A DNA stretch of 64,000 bases, taken from positions 26,291,958 to 26,355,957 of the forward strand of contig NC_089979.1 of the NCBI RefSeq assembly GCF_036417845.1, written 5' to 3'. Below, in pieces: positions 12,906 to 24,613 of this stretch; within the stretch, counting starts at the first letter, position 1, and every line of letters starts with the position of its first letter. Source of the stretch: Apteryx mantelli. Taxonomy: Eukaryota; Chordata; Aves; Apterygiformes; Apterygidae. The notes under the pieces are model-generated. The model did not search any database. It was given only the letters and a program-made list of their open reading frames with translations, and had not been told where the DNA came from. A program made the translations under genes and the position numbers.

Positions 12906-13082
12906 GCTGGGTTGTTGGATCTTTGGAAATTCTGGGAAGCCCAGCTAGTCTGGTGAGAAGTATAGGGAATGGCATAGCGGATTTCTTTAGGCTCCCCTAT
13001 GAAGGGCTGACCAGAGGCCCAGGAGCGTTTGTCAGTGGAGTTTCCAGAGGAACAACATCATTTGTAAAACACATTTCCAAAG
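12906..13082 (+). CDS. VPS13B: VPS13B coding exon (C-terminal helical segment)
   Basis: 177 nt, symmetric phase 1-1, between CCACACAG and the donor GTAGAT. It reads GWVVGSLEILGSPASLVRSI and on to DFFRLPYEGLTRGPGAFVSG and TTSFVKHISK. It starts the glycine-rich amphipathic-helix region homologous to the ATG2_C/DHL segment of VPS13 and ATG2 proteins, which contacts membranes or lipid droplets. It is nearly identical to human. Skipping it would leave the frame intact. Confidence 0.96.
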
Positions 13083-13997
13083 GTAGATCTTTCACTTTGT
13101 TACTCCTACTACTGCTTTGTTGTCGTGCGTTGTTAAAGGATGTGTTAAAGTTTTAAACAAATTGCTTGCAGCTTTGTTTGGCTTGCTAGGTTGCAGTGAA
13201 ATGCTGGGAGGGTAACAAAGCTCATATATAATGTCTTATGTATTAAACAGATAAACTGCTCAACTACAGTGTGTGAGAATGTTTCAGAAACTTCAGAATT
13301 TTAAACCTCCCATTGGGAAACCAAGATTGGTTCAGCCAGTATTTCGTGTGATAACTTCAGAAATATTAAAGGTGTTCAGTACTTCTGTTAACCATCAGAA
13401 ATTCTACACTGTGTTGCCTCATCATATTTATTATTTCTTTTAAAAAAGTAGATACAGTTGTCATAACTTTGTAAGTATGTGGATAGGTTTTGACATAAGG
13501 GCAGATCTGGATTTAAAACACAAGCAGCTTTTGTTCTGCGAAGTCTGTTTAAACAGTGCCATCGTGTGGCTCCAGGAGGCCAGCAAGAGGCAAGGGAGCC
13601 TGCAGAGCTGCCGCAGCTGTTTGCTAGTGATTTAGATTCACTCAAGAGACTTTCTTGTGGGCTCATTCAGTAAATATTTGTTTACCTTTCCATCACCCCC
13701 ATTACATCTAGGTTAGAGCTGCAGAAATTTGGGAGCTGGGGAAGGATGTTCGGATGAGTTGTTTTTCCCGCTTGGCCAGGCAAACCTGGTGAAGGCTAAT
13801 GTAAAAGGCATGACGTGGACCATAGAAACAGTGTGGTGATGCTTAACAAATAGTAGAGAATGTTACACATGGGCAACTTTTCAATTGACTTGCTGTTCTG
13901 CTCGTAAGCACAGTTTTTCAGTGAGGCATAGAACATCTCTGTGGTTTAAATTAAAGCATTTTGATCCGGACCCAAATGTATATCTCCATGTATTTAG

Positions 13998-14168
13998 GTA
14001 CACTGACGTCAATTACCAATCTGGCAACGAGTCTTGCTCGGAATATGGATAGGCTGTCACTGGATGAGGAGCATTACAACAGGCAAGAAGAATGGAGAAG
14101 GCAGCTTCCAGAGAATCTGGGAGAAGGACTCAGGCAGGGGCTCTCCCGTTTAGGCATTAGCCTGCTAG
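13998..14168 (+). CDS. VPS13B: VPS13B coding exon (C-terminal helical segment)
   Basis: 171 nt, symmetric phase 1-1, from TATTTAG to the donor GTAATG. It reads GTLTSITNLATSLARNMDRL, then SLDEEHYNRQEEWRRQLPEN and GEGLRQGLSRLGISLL. It forms the middle of the membrane-binding helical domain. The EEHYNRQEEWRRQ block is almost invariant in vertebrate VPS13B. Confidence 0.96.
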
Positions 14169-16060
14169 GTAATGTACCATTAAATATCTAGTTGGGTGAT
14201 AATGCTGTTTTATGATCTGTTCATCAGCCTTTTCTGCTTGTGAATTATAATTGCAAAATCCGTTTGTTTCTTCTTGTGAAATAGCCACACAGTATGTATA
14301 TGAGATACTGTTTCTTTTTATCCAGGTTTATAGTGACTTTTGAAGAGGGTTTTTTTGCTGATAAAATAATTGCAGAAACAGAACGAGATTGCACTCTTTT
14401 GTTTTTGTGAAATGTTTTCAGTGGTACATGTTGTATAGCTCAGAAGAAAAGAATAATTCTGCATTGGGCAGGGTGGCTTGTAACCAAGTCAGCACAAAGA
14501 CGTCATCGTGCTGATGTTTACTTTCCAATGAGTTATAGGAATGTCTTCTGAAACTGATTGTTTTTGCTGCACTGTAGATATCGGGGCTTCTTGGTTGTCT
14601 TTGAAAACCACTTGAACTTAGTGCAAAAGTTAAATAAGCTTTGGTGAGGAATTCTGATTTTACAAAGATACCTAGATCAACCTGATTCAGGGCAATTTTA
14701 TTCATCAAGCAGCAAAGTGGTTTGGTTAGAGGTGAAGATTACTCTAGCCATTTCAAAATAGTACCTAAATATTTGAAAACTAACCCTCTGAAAATCTCTG
14801 AAAGAAGTCTTGCAGTAAGGAGCTGGATTTTCTAGGTTGCTTCTATTTGTCCCACAGCAAAGGAATGCAGAGTTGTGTTGTTTGGCAGAGTTCCTTAGTA
14901 CGTATTAAAGAGTATGAATCCCTTAGAGATCAAAGTGACCAAAAGCAGTCCAGTGCAAAAGGTTAGAAGAGACGAAGCTTGAAAGGATTTGTCCTCCTTC
15001 TTAATCTTCAGTAGTGTACACAACTCCTAAATTTGCAACCGCAGCCCTGAAAGCCCCAAAGAGGAAGTGGTAAAAATGTTACAAGTTTGGGTTAAGTTAC
15101 TGGAAATTATTTTAAGCAATAACATTAGATGATGTGAAGCACTGTCATTTGATAATGCCTGTAAACTGGCAAGCAAGTGTCCTGGGAGAAATGTGCGTAA
15201 AGGAGCAATTTCATATATTAGTAGCTACTATCCCAATAGTAAACTGTTACTGGGGTTGCAAATCAAAGGCAGTTCAGAGAAGGTTTTATTTTTCCTTCTT
15301 GTTTTATGGGGCTAAGGGCAGTCAGGTTGAGTAGCTGGATGAAAGATTATCCTTTTAGAAGCATTGTGTCAGCCTGGTGTGCGTGTGTGCTGGCGAAATG
15401 GTTTGGAGAGCTTGGCTCAGTTACTAATAAGACAGCAAGATAACGTCGTGGCTCTCCCCTTGGCCAATGCACCAGAGCCCTTCAGAGCTAAAAGCATCAG
15501 CTGCTGCAACCTGAACTAAAGAGCAAAACTCCATAACTTTGGCTGCAGCAAGTCAGAGTTTCTGCTGTTCAGGAAAATCGGGAACTTACAACATGCCTTC
15601 ACAAATCCGTTGTGTTATTATGTCCCTATACATGAGGCTTTGGTTGTTTGTGGGACGGCTTCTGAGTTTAGAAAAACAAGAATTAGAATTCACTGTCCCT
15701 GATTTCCGAAGAAATTCATGTTAGAAGAAACATTAAAACTTGTATTAGCATTTAAACAGAACTCCTCTGCAAACTAGGCATTAAGGATCTTGTTCTTTCT
15801 CCTGCTGTTTTTATTTAGAGATTCCTCACTGCTAAATACCTCTATTTGTACTGGTAGAGACAGTTAACCATCCAAATAAATACCTAAGGTTACTGTATAA
15901 CTGGAACTGACACGTAGAGGACCTGCCACTAAGCGAGGAATCAGAAATATTTCAGTGAAGTTGTATCACACATAAATATTTATTTAAACTTGATTTTTAA
16001 AAAGAATGTTTTCTCTCTATACACAGTGGCATTCATGAAAATTGTGTTGAGACCTAAGTT

Positions 16061-16540
16061 ATGGATAGACCTGCATTTCGATTTTTACAATCACGTCAGA
16101 AAGCTGTTTCTCTCCCGACCATTTGGTTTAATGAGTATTGTGGCTTATCCCCAAAAAAACAGTTGGCATTGAAGAGAGGTACCACTGTGCTGCTTTCTTT
16201 CACCAGCACATTTAAAGTAAACATGAAAATGCTTACTCTAAAAATACCTCCAGGTTCTTCATACATAACGAAACAAAACGGAGCTGCTATGTTACTTTCC
16301 TTCATAAGCAAGAAGAGTTCAGATGAGTACAAAAATGCAGATAGCGTGACCCTTCAAAGCCGTAATTTCTATGATTCTATAATTGTAGGATTGAAAAGTG
16401 TAAAGAGCTGTATAGCACAGATAGATAGTCAAAGTACTGTCACGTTTGTAAAGCCGTCCCAATTGTGCAAGTGGCTGAAAGAACTGCAAATGCAGATGTC
16501 TTGCCTAGGCACAAGCATGTACGAGTACTCAAATCCCTGA
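16061..16540 (+). other. Unexplained 159-codon open frame inside intron
   Basis: An ATG-initiated frame, unrelated to VPS13B, within the 6.7 kb intron. The product has no recognised domain, signal peptide or repeat. It lies between flanks without obvious splice signals in the same frame. In about 128 kb of two-strand AT-rich sequence, a frame of this size by chance is not surprising. I do not call it a gene. Confidence 0.15.
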
Positions 16541-16607
16541 TACATTGTGGTATCTACATAGAAAAAATAGTTTCACTTCTGATTTTTCTGAAAATCGGGC
16601 TCATGGT

Positions 16608-16665
16608 GGCCCCAATTCAGCAAAGCACTTAAGCATGTGTTTAAGAGCTTTGCTGAATCAGGGCC
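16608..16665. repeat. Palindromic MITE-like remnant
   Basis: Two 25-nt arms (16608-16632 and 16641-16665) are inverted copies with only three mismatches, around an 8-nt loop. The arm contains ATTCAGCAAAGC and CTTAA. Such arms are typical of an old hairpin-forming element family that I know from turtle, crocodile and bird genomes. The family name is not certain. A second, looser member is at 2729-2792. Confidence 0.6.
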
Positions 16666-19600
16666 AAAATCGTGTGCTCTTGTCTCCTCCTCAGTGCAAG
16701 TTGTTCCTTGTGGTACATTCTTAAGTGCTTTGTCCTGTCTAGTTTTAAATGACTCAGGCGCTGTCAGGGTGTTGTTTGATTTGATTGTTATCTTTGGCTG
16801 GCTGTTTTCTTCTTTTCTGATTTTGGGGAGACTTCTGGGTCTTTTTAGTAAGTACGTGAGAAGAAGCAAAAGCTTATGATAGGTGTGTTTTTCTTTTAAG
16901 CAATTAGATAAAAATGTAGTGAAGTTGTACTTAAAATATTTAGATGATAGGCACTCTCTGCCAAGGAGTTATCGTCTTCTGCATTTTGTATGACAGGATC
17001 AAGCTTAAAATAATAACTTATAACAGCGTAGAAGAGACTATTGAAACAATGGGCTTTATTTTCAACTGCTGGTCCTAGTGAAAAATATCAAATCGAAGTA
17101 GCTTCCTTTAGGAAACTGAGCATTTCTGAATAAGTGAAAAGCTGACAAATGTTAGAGAAGCAGCTTTTCACGACGTCTGCAGTGCTCTACGCTCAAGTTA
17201 CTCCTTGCTGCTCTTTAGTGAAATGAATTGATGGTAATAGTGGCTGACAGTGTAATTGGGATGTTAGGCATTGTAAAGCCTGGATTTCAGAAGCTCAGAT
17301 TTATATTATTAAGGGATTCTTGTTGTTGTTGTTGTTTTGTAGCTATCACTTAATCGGGGCCACTTTACATTTGGCTCTCTGTAAACAAGATAGTAAGAGG
17401 CAGTCTTACTAACCCTGACCATCCCGCTGTTGCACACACTAATCCTACAAATTTATTTATGCACACTTAACTCTAAAATAACAGGTGGTCTTTTATTTTA
17501 GCTATATTTTCATGAGATGTTTGCTGTGTGGTGACTCCCTTCCAACCATATTTTCAGAGCGTAGAAGCCTTGCAGCAATCCAGCAGGACAACAGAAAAAA
17601 GAAAAGGAAACAAAATGGTTTCAGTTTTGTTAGCTTACAGCTTCATGGCAAAGCATGGACATTTTCGCACGGGGGGGGATTTTTTTCCGATTATTTCTTG
17701 GTCTGCAGGAGTTTGCCACAAGCGAGCTGAGCTTGCTAACTTCTGTAAGCACAGCCTTTGCCCCGTTCACCAAACACTGCTTGTCTTTCCGAGCAGAAAC
17801 CAGTTGCCTGCGGTAATCAAATTCTTCTTGAAGTAATACCGTGTCATATTCTGAACTATCTGAATTTTGTAGTTATCAAAGTATCTTTTTTATGAATACT
17901 GAGCAACATATATTAACTGGAGTGCACCCCAGCTGATGTTTAGCAGATGTTATGGTGTTGCTGGAACCTCTTTGGTCCAGTAACAGAAGAATATGTTTTT
18001 GTTTTGTTGCTTTGGTGTTTAATTTTATTGGGGTTTTCTTTATACATACATAATGTGTGTGTACATATGTGGACGTGCATATAAAATTGAAAGCCTACGG
18101 TAAGGAGGGAGAACAAACTGGGGAACTGTTTTTAAAAAAAAACAAAAAGAACGGACAGGGGGCATCGAGGAGAGAGACTGGGACAACAGTAGGACACTGT
18201 AGCTGTCTCCAGGCTGTGAGGGTGAGAGGAGGACAGGAGGAAGCATTAGGCATACCTCCTGCTCTGCCTGCCTGATACTCGCCCTGATGCAGCGAGGGAC
18301 CTTCTGTGGTGAGTCCGTCCTGCGTGGTGCTTCTTCCACTAACTTTATGTTGGAAAGCAAGGAGCCACATGGATACCAGAGGACATCCTCTTTGCCTGGT
18401 TTCTGGTGCTAGGAGATGCGGTGAACCTCCCATGTGTATCACCATTATCTCACTGATGCTGGGTTTTGAGGTTGTTCAGCCTTTAACCTTTTCCACCTTT
18501 GCCCACACATGCTGCATACAGGAAAGGAGCTGCAAAGAGCTGGCTTCCCTATGCAGGGGTCACAGGACCTAGCCACAGGCATGGAGAAAGCTAAAGCTTA
18601 GTTAAAGGAGTAAGTTTATAGCTTATTATGAGATTTGTGGGCGTGACCACAGCACATGAATGAGTTATGCTGCTGAGTTACAATTCGAGATAAGAGACTA
18701 CAAAGGGTGAATGGAGAGGGCAAGCAAGATCATTGGACATATTTTTTGCAGGTACCAAGGCAGGGTTTGCAGAAGGATTTGAAGAATGAAAGGGCTGTGG
18801 CTTCACAGACAAGTTCAAAGCATGCATAAAATGGCAGAATAACAGAAAGTGTGGAAGTGCTAAACAACTGGCTAATTGAGCTCTATATTATTTTGGGTAC
18901 TATATAAATAATCTTATATAACACAGTCGCAGCAGTTTCCATTCTGTTTCCTTGTCCTCTGGGCCTAATTCCAGCTGAGAAGTGCCTGGAGCATACCACA
19001 GGTCCTTTGGAGTAGGCTCTTATTTATTATTGCCTTATAACATTGCTCAAGTGTATTGCAGTAAATAATTTACTAGTGCTAGGACTTAGGTGGATTACAT
19101 TTAATAAGGCAATAACTTCTGTTCTGAAAGTGCAGTTGCTGTGGATGACCTCGGTAGATAGGGTGAAGGAGGTCACAGGGTAACGTAATACTGTAACTTA
19201 GCAGAACACCAAGTATTGTTTTATGCCTTCAAATGCATCACAACTGTACAAAAGAAACTGGATGAACAATCCCAATTGCATAATGCCTTGTTGGGGTATT
19301 ATTTTAGTCAAGCAGCAGGAGCAGCTGGTAAGTACTAATGAAACAGTTGAATTGAAAATTGTATCATTTCCATGGCATAGAATTAAGGAAGCTTCATAGC
19401 CTTTGTGGTACAAAGAGTAAAAACTGAGCAGAGCACTCAGCTTCAGTGAGTGAGCTCAGTAAAAGCTGAGTATCACGTTAAAAATAGACCACCATTTTCT
19501 GAGGAAATACTGTACATTTATCGGTAAATAATATATGTACAAAAGACGGAAGCTGTATCTCTAAGAGGAGAGATGTTTATGGGGGTCGCAAGTTATATGA

Positions 19601-20897
19601 GTTGTTGAGAGGTAATATCCTAGCAAACAGGATCTGGGGAAACGTGTGCTTCTTCTCATCCTCGTCTTTTATTTGGAATGAATAGCAGTGTAGCAGTACA
19701 ATATTAGTTCTGGTTGTTGAAAGTCAGCAACTTCTCCATTTATCTGGTAAACAGTAACTCAAACCATCTGAAAACCAGTTAGCGGCTAGCTGACTAGTGT
19801 ACGTCACTCTGGTAAACATATGGGGCCACATACCTCTGCTGTGATTTTCAGGCTCAGTGGAATTACGCCTGGATTTGCTTCCACATACAAAGCAGAATCT
19901 CCAAAGATGTCTGTGTTGCAGTAAAAATGCCTGGTTACAGAGGTGACACTCGCTCCTACTCCTTAAATAATTGCTTTTTCTTGATATTTGCAGCAGAAGC
20001 TGCAAACTGAGAGCTATTTGAGGAGCCTGCAAACTTGCTTTGCACTGAGCAAAGAACTTCAGAGCAGGCAGGCCATTTTCTAACTGATCTCACTTTGTCC
20101 AATCATTGTACTCTTAGCAATTTCCAAATAGCTTATCTATCAAAATTACAATAACTAGAGACATGTCTGTGGTTAAGTGGCTAGAGTAAACTCAAGATCA
20201 AAGAAATGTACCACCTCACATACCTGTTTACATTTAGGAAGATTTAAGTTGAAGTTCTCTGTTGATACTAAAAGCTGGGAGGGTCACTGTGTCACTTGTA
20301 AAAGTTTGACCCATGCACATTAAAGTAAAATATGATCGTTTTCACAAAAAAGTAACAAAAAGTCCCAAAGTCTAATTCTGCTAATCTTAGTAGTATATCA
20401 AATGTTGCATTAGCTTATGAACATTTCTGGCAGTGGAAGAGGATATAAAAATGATCTATTGAATACAGGCAGTTTTTATTCTCATGGACTCAATCTCAGG
20501 CTTACATGAAAATCTCATTTCCATAACTGCTAAAGTGTCCTAAAACTGATGGATTTTATTCCAAGCCCAACATTTTCAGAATTGCTACACAGAATGAGCT
20601 AAATTATAGCAACTCAGCAAAAGCATTTAGTGAAAGTAGTTGAAGGATGCAAACATACTATCAAGTTAAGTGATCTGAATTTTTGAAAAAGTAAAATGCA
20701 TAAAAAGGAAGTAGAGATTTAACTTAAACTTCAGCTAGGGAGTTGTTTAGTTAATTGGCTGTGTGTACAGTAAATAGCTGTATAAAATGGGTGGAGTACA
20801 GTCTGTAATCCAAACAACATTCAGTTCCAGTAGTAAGATTTCCTCTTATTCCGGGATATTAATCTTCATTAATCACTGGGGGCTCTTGTTTTTTCAG

Positions 20898-21074
20898 GTG
20901 CAATTGCTGGTATTGTAGATCAGCCGATGCAGAATTTTCAGAAAATATCTGAGGCCCAAGCTTCAGCAGGGCATAAAGCCAAAGGTGTTATCTCTGGAGT
21001 GGGAAAGGGAATTATGGGAGTCTTCACGAAGCCAATTGGAGGTGCGGCTGAACTTGTCTCCCAGACAGGTTATG
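20898..21074 (+). CDS. VPS13B: VPS13B coding exon (C-terminal helical segment)
   Basis: 177 nt, symmetric phase 1-1, from GTTTTTTCAG to a perfect donor GTGAGT. It reads GAIAGIVDQPMQNFQKISEA, then SAGHKAKGVISGVGKGIMGV and FTKPIGGAAELVSQTGY. The GVGKG(I/L)xGxxTKPxxG motif is the signature shared by all VPS13 and ATG2 family C-termini. It is the third of three consecutive near-equal symmetric exons. Confidence 0.96.
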
Positions 21075-23617
21075 GTGAGTTACTCTGATTTCCAACAACA
21101 TCTCCGTTTAAATGTGCATGAGCAGATCTTTAAAATACTGTTCAAATACAACCTGCTGTGTCAGCTTACATGACTCAGTAGCTGTGTGACTTAGAAAAAG
21201 ATTTAGAAATGCTACAGCTGAATAGTTATAAATGTTGTGTTCCTTTTCTTAAAAATCATGTTATGCTTCTCTCTTGTGTTACAAATCAGTCTTGTACAGC
21301 ACCAGAGACACAGAACGCAGAAACCATGAAGTAATTCTTGGAATACAGTAGGATTAGTTACAGAAACATATGTGCTGCAAAAGAGTTTTTGACATAAATA
21401 TAATAGAGCAACACTATACCCAATTAGAGCATTATTTTGAGATCGCTTTGTTACAGCAAGGAAAGAGTTGTGTTATCTCTAAATAAAGAGGGAGTTATGT
21501 TACTGGGAGAAAGAAGTGAGATGTGTAGTGGGAACATCCGCTTTAAACTGAAGAGTTGCAAGAAGAGTGTCCTGCTTTTAGATGCACGGGTGACTTTTTA
21601 GTGGTCATAGGTGGGTTTTCCAGCTAGACTAAGCGCTTAGTGGCAGTAGTGGTCAAACCTTTCAGATTAATGTAAATGCTTCTGGACCGCTAAGAACTGT
21701 AAAAGATAAAATATCAAAATATGCTAATTTATTTGCTTTCAGTATCATGAAATCTAAGCTGCTGGTCTGGATATTAAAAAAAAAAAAGAGGGGGGAAGAA
21801 GGGCAGGGAGACCTGATGATACAAGGACTGTAAATATGTCATTAATTTTGCCTGACTAATTACAACAAACAAATCCTGAGGATTAAAGTCTTTAATCATA
21901 ATTTATTTTTTGTGACGTATTGGTTAGAATAAGAGTAGTTCTCCTAGAGCTTAAGTTCAGAATATTGTTTCCACACCTCCCCTGACATTTAGAACTCGTT
22001 CCTTGAAGCAACCTGTTTCAGAAAAAAGTTAATAACATACCTGCTGCAAGTGTTTGAATAGTTTAATTTAATAATATGGTTGTTAGATAACTCTGTCCAC
22101 TCTGCGATGATTTAAAATAATTGTCTTGACTCTATCTCATTTGTATGAGTGTAAATAATAGCTGCTCCTCTGAATTATGCATCCCATAGGTGTATAACAC
22201 ATATCTGTAAAATCAGAAACTGCCTGTCTTTTGTGGGCTGTTATGGGCTGTCTGCATGTTCTTTTTGTTGACTGTGGAATTACAGTTTCTAGAGTTAATT
22301 CCAATGCAGTCTTTACCCGTAACAGTAGAGGGACACTTTTCCTTGCAGATATGGTATACAACACATGATGTTTTCCAAGAGCATGTGACAAAAAGAGTTA
22401 GCCAGGAAAAAACATAAAAACTGTATCAATAATAGCTGACAGTGCGTGAGAGGAAAACATATAAGAGTTTGAGTAACTCTTACCCACAACTGGATTGGAA
22501 GTGGGATTGTGCCTCTTGGGGGGACCGAGGGGTGGGGGACCACACAGAAGTAAACACATGTTCTCTCTTTCTCCATCTGTAAATGACATTTTCACTCACA
22601 TAATGCTGAGAACCTCGGTAAGCCAACTGTTACAACTGGGATGCTGCTTTTAAGTATTACCATCAACATGTGTGTTAAAAATTAAAGGGTTTTTTTTCAG
22701 TGCTGATGTTTTGTTTAAATTATTGTCCATTGTGTGAAAAGGAATCTAAGTTATTGACACCCTTATGGAAAAATGCCTTTTGCTTCAATTGAATGCTTAA
22801 TTAGACAAAATAAGTTTTCTTTGTTTGCTTAGAGAGTAACTTTGCATTAAACCTTATAACATTGGTGCTTACCACTTAACCTAATTTCTATCTATCTTGT
22901 AAAAATTTTTAGAACCACTTTATTTGTGAATTTTTTGCAACCCATTGATTCTCTTTCTGGTGACCATACCTTATTTTTACAAGGTTACAAGCCATCTGAA
23001 AGCACCCATACTGTATCATCTTCAGCTTTGGATAGTCTATTTAGAAACCTGTTTAACTGCTTCTTGTAGTCTCCATTCTGTGCTGGCACTAAGAAGAATT
23101 CACAATAAACCAGATGCCCCGGGAGATCTCATAAATGTATATGGATCTGTGTTTAACAGCTGGATTAAGTAACTGAACATTTAAATACAGTATCTAGGCA
23201 AACTTTCCTTCTAATTTGTACCGGTCATGACACGTATATGGAAGTATTTTAATATTAAGCAAGAAAGTTAACAATGGTCTTGATTTTTTGTACATAAATT
23301 GTAAGTGATGTGCCCAATCCCGCTCTGAAATGATGGCCCTCAGGAGCATTATTTTTCTCTTAATTGCTAGTGTATGGCTGATTTTAAGAACATTCAGTGG
23401 GTTTTTTTGTTTCTTGCTAATGCAAGATCATTGGGGTTAAGTGCACAACTCTTGCATTGTAATATTTAATGAATTATCTTGACTACAGCTTCCAAAGATG
23501 TGACATCATTTTGGATCTGCACTATTTTATGAACTGCTCTAAACAGATGACATCACTGCAACATGTAACTGTTTTGTAGAAAACAACTAGTAAAAAACTT
23601 AAATTCTCTTACCACAG
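21075..23617 (+). other. VPS13B intron
   Basis: 2.5 kb of AT-rich non-coding DNA. An A-rich/G-rich run at about 21777-21805 is the only notable compositional feature. No exon, RNA or clear repeat was seen. It ends TCTCTTACCACAG. Confidence 0.75.
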
Positions 23618-23720
23618 GTATTTTGCATGGAGCTGGACTTTCTCAGCTTCCCAAGCAGCGCTCTCATCCAAATGATCAACATGTTGAGCAGGCTCCAAAT
23701 AGCCACGTCAAATATGTCTG
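23618..23720 (+). CDS. VPS13B: VPS13B coding exon
   Basis: 103 nt, phase 1 in and phase 2 out. It reads GILHGAGLSQLPKQRSHPND, then EQAPNSHVKYV, and ends with the split Trp codon TG|G before the donor GTAAAA. It links the helical domain to the PH-like tail. Bird and human differ mainly in the polar spacer (SHPNDQHVEQ here). Confidence 0.95.
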
Positions 23721-24363
23721 GTAAAATTATTTAGACACTTGCTCATTTTTACATCCACATTGTTTATTAATAGGTTCTGGCCCGTGGTCAAGTTAATAGG
23801 CTGCTTCCCTAGGAAAGGCTGAGTTATGGCAGTTTGTTTAGGAACATTAAACACAAAGGTAGTGCATAGAAACCCAATCTGCAAATGATGGGCTGCTGAT
23901 CTGCTTCCAGTTTTGGAACTACAGAGCTGATCTTTATTTAATGGCATTCAATGAGTTCTTACTTATTTATCATTGCCCAAGAAAAATACTGCACATCTCC
24001 AGAAACAGCTGTTAGTGAAGATAGGTTTATTTTTTGCACTGAATTTGTAAGCCACTACTCGGTAATTTTTCTATTAGGATGGGAAATCAGCTGACCTAGT
24101 ATGGTTATTAGGCCAATTTTGCAGTGAATGATTAAAGAGTTTTGATAAATAACAGTTTCACATTTATCTTGTAAATCTTGTAAAAAGTCTTACATCTTTC
24201 AGTAAAGGAGGTTTAAAGGATATTCACCTGCTTATTTTATATTTGTAGGTGGTAGCTACAGCCTTAAGTAAAAACATTTAGTGATCAAAAGAAGTCCTTA
24301 AATATCCAATGCATAACACTGGTTTTTTTTTGTTTGTTTGTTTTTTTTTTTTTGGTAATGCAG

Positions 24364-24613
24364 GAAAATGCTGCAATCTCTAGGAAGGCCAGAAGTCCAT
24401 ATGGACTTAGATGTCATGATTGTGAGTGGATCAGGCCAGCAGCATGAAGGCTGCTTGCTGCTGACCTCAGAGGTGCTTTTTGTGGTCAGCCTCAGCGAAG
24501 ATACACAGCAGCAGGCATTCCCCGTCACCGAAATCGACTGTCTGGAAGATGAACAGCAAAAAAACCTGCTGAAGGTGCAGCTAAAACAACAAAGAGTGCC
24601 TTGTGATTTGGAG
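24364..24613 (+). CDS. VPS13B: VPS13B coding exon (PH-like domain)
   Basis: 250 nt, phase 2 in and phase 0 out, from GTAATGCAG to the donor GTAAAG. It reads KMLQSLGRPEVHMDLDVMIV, then GCLLLTSEVLFVVSLSEDTQ and AFPVTEIDC. The beta-strand pattern (GCLLLTSEVLFVV) fits the C-terminal pleckstrin-homology-like domain of VPS13 proteins. The acceptor is preceded by a strong T-rich tract (24320-24355). Confidence 0.95.

Larger units (their letters stand above)
14169..20897 (+). other. VPS13B intron (6.7 kb)
   Basis: Non-coding. It contains a palindromic repeat remnant at 16608-16665, a short GTT microsatellite at 17321-17336 and an unexplained 159-codon open frame at 16061-16540. No conserved exon or RNA gene is recognised. 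It ends GTTTTTTCAG. Confidence 0.75.
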
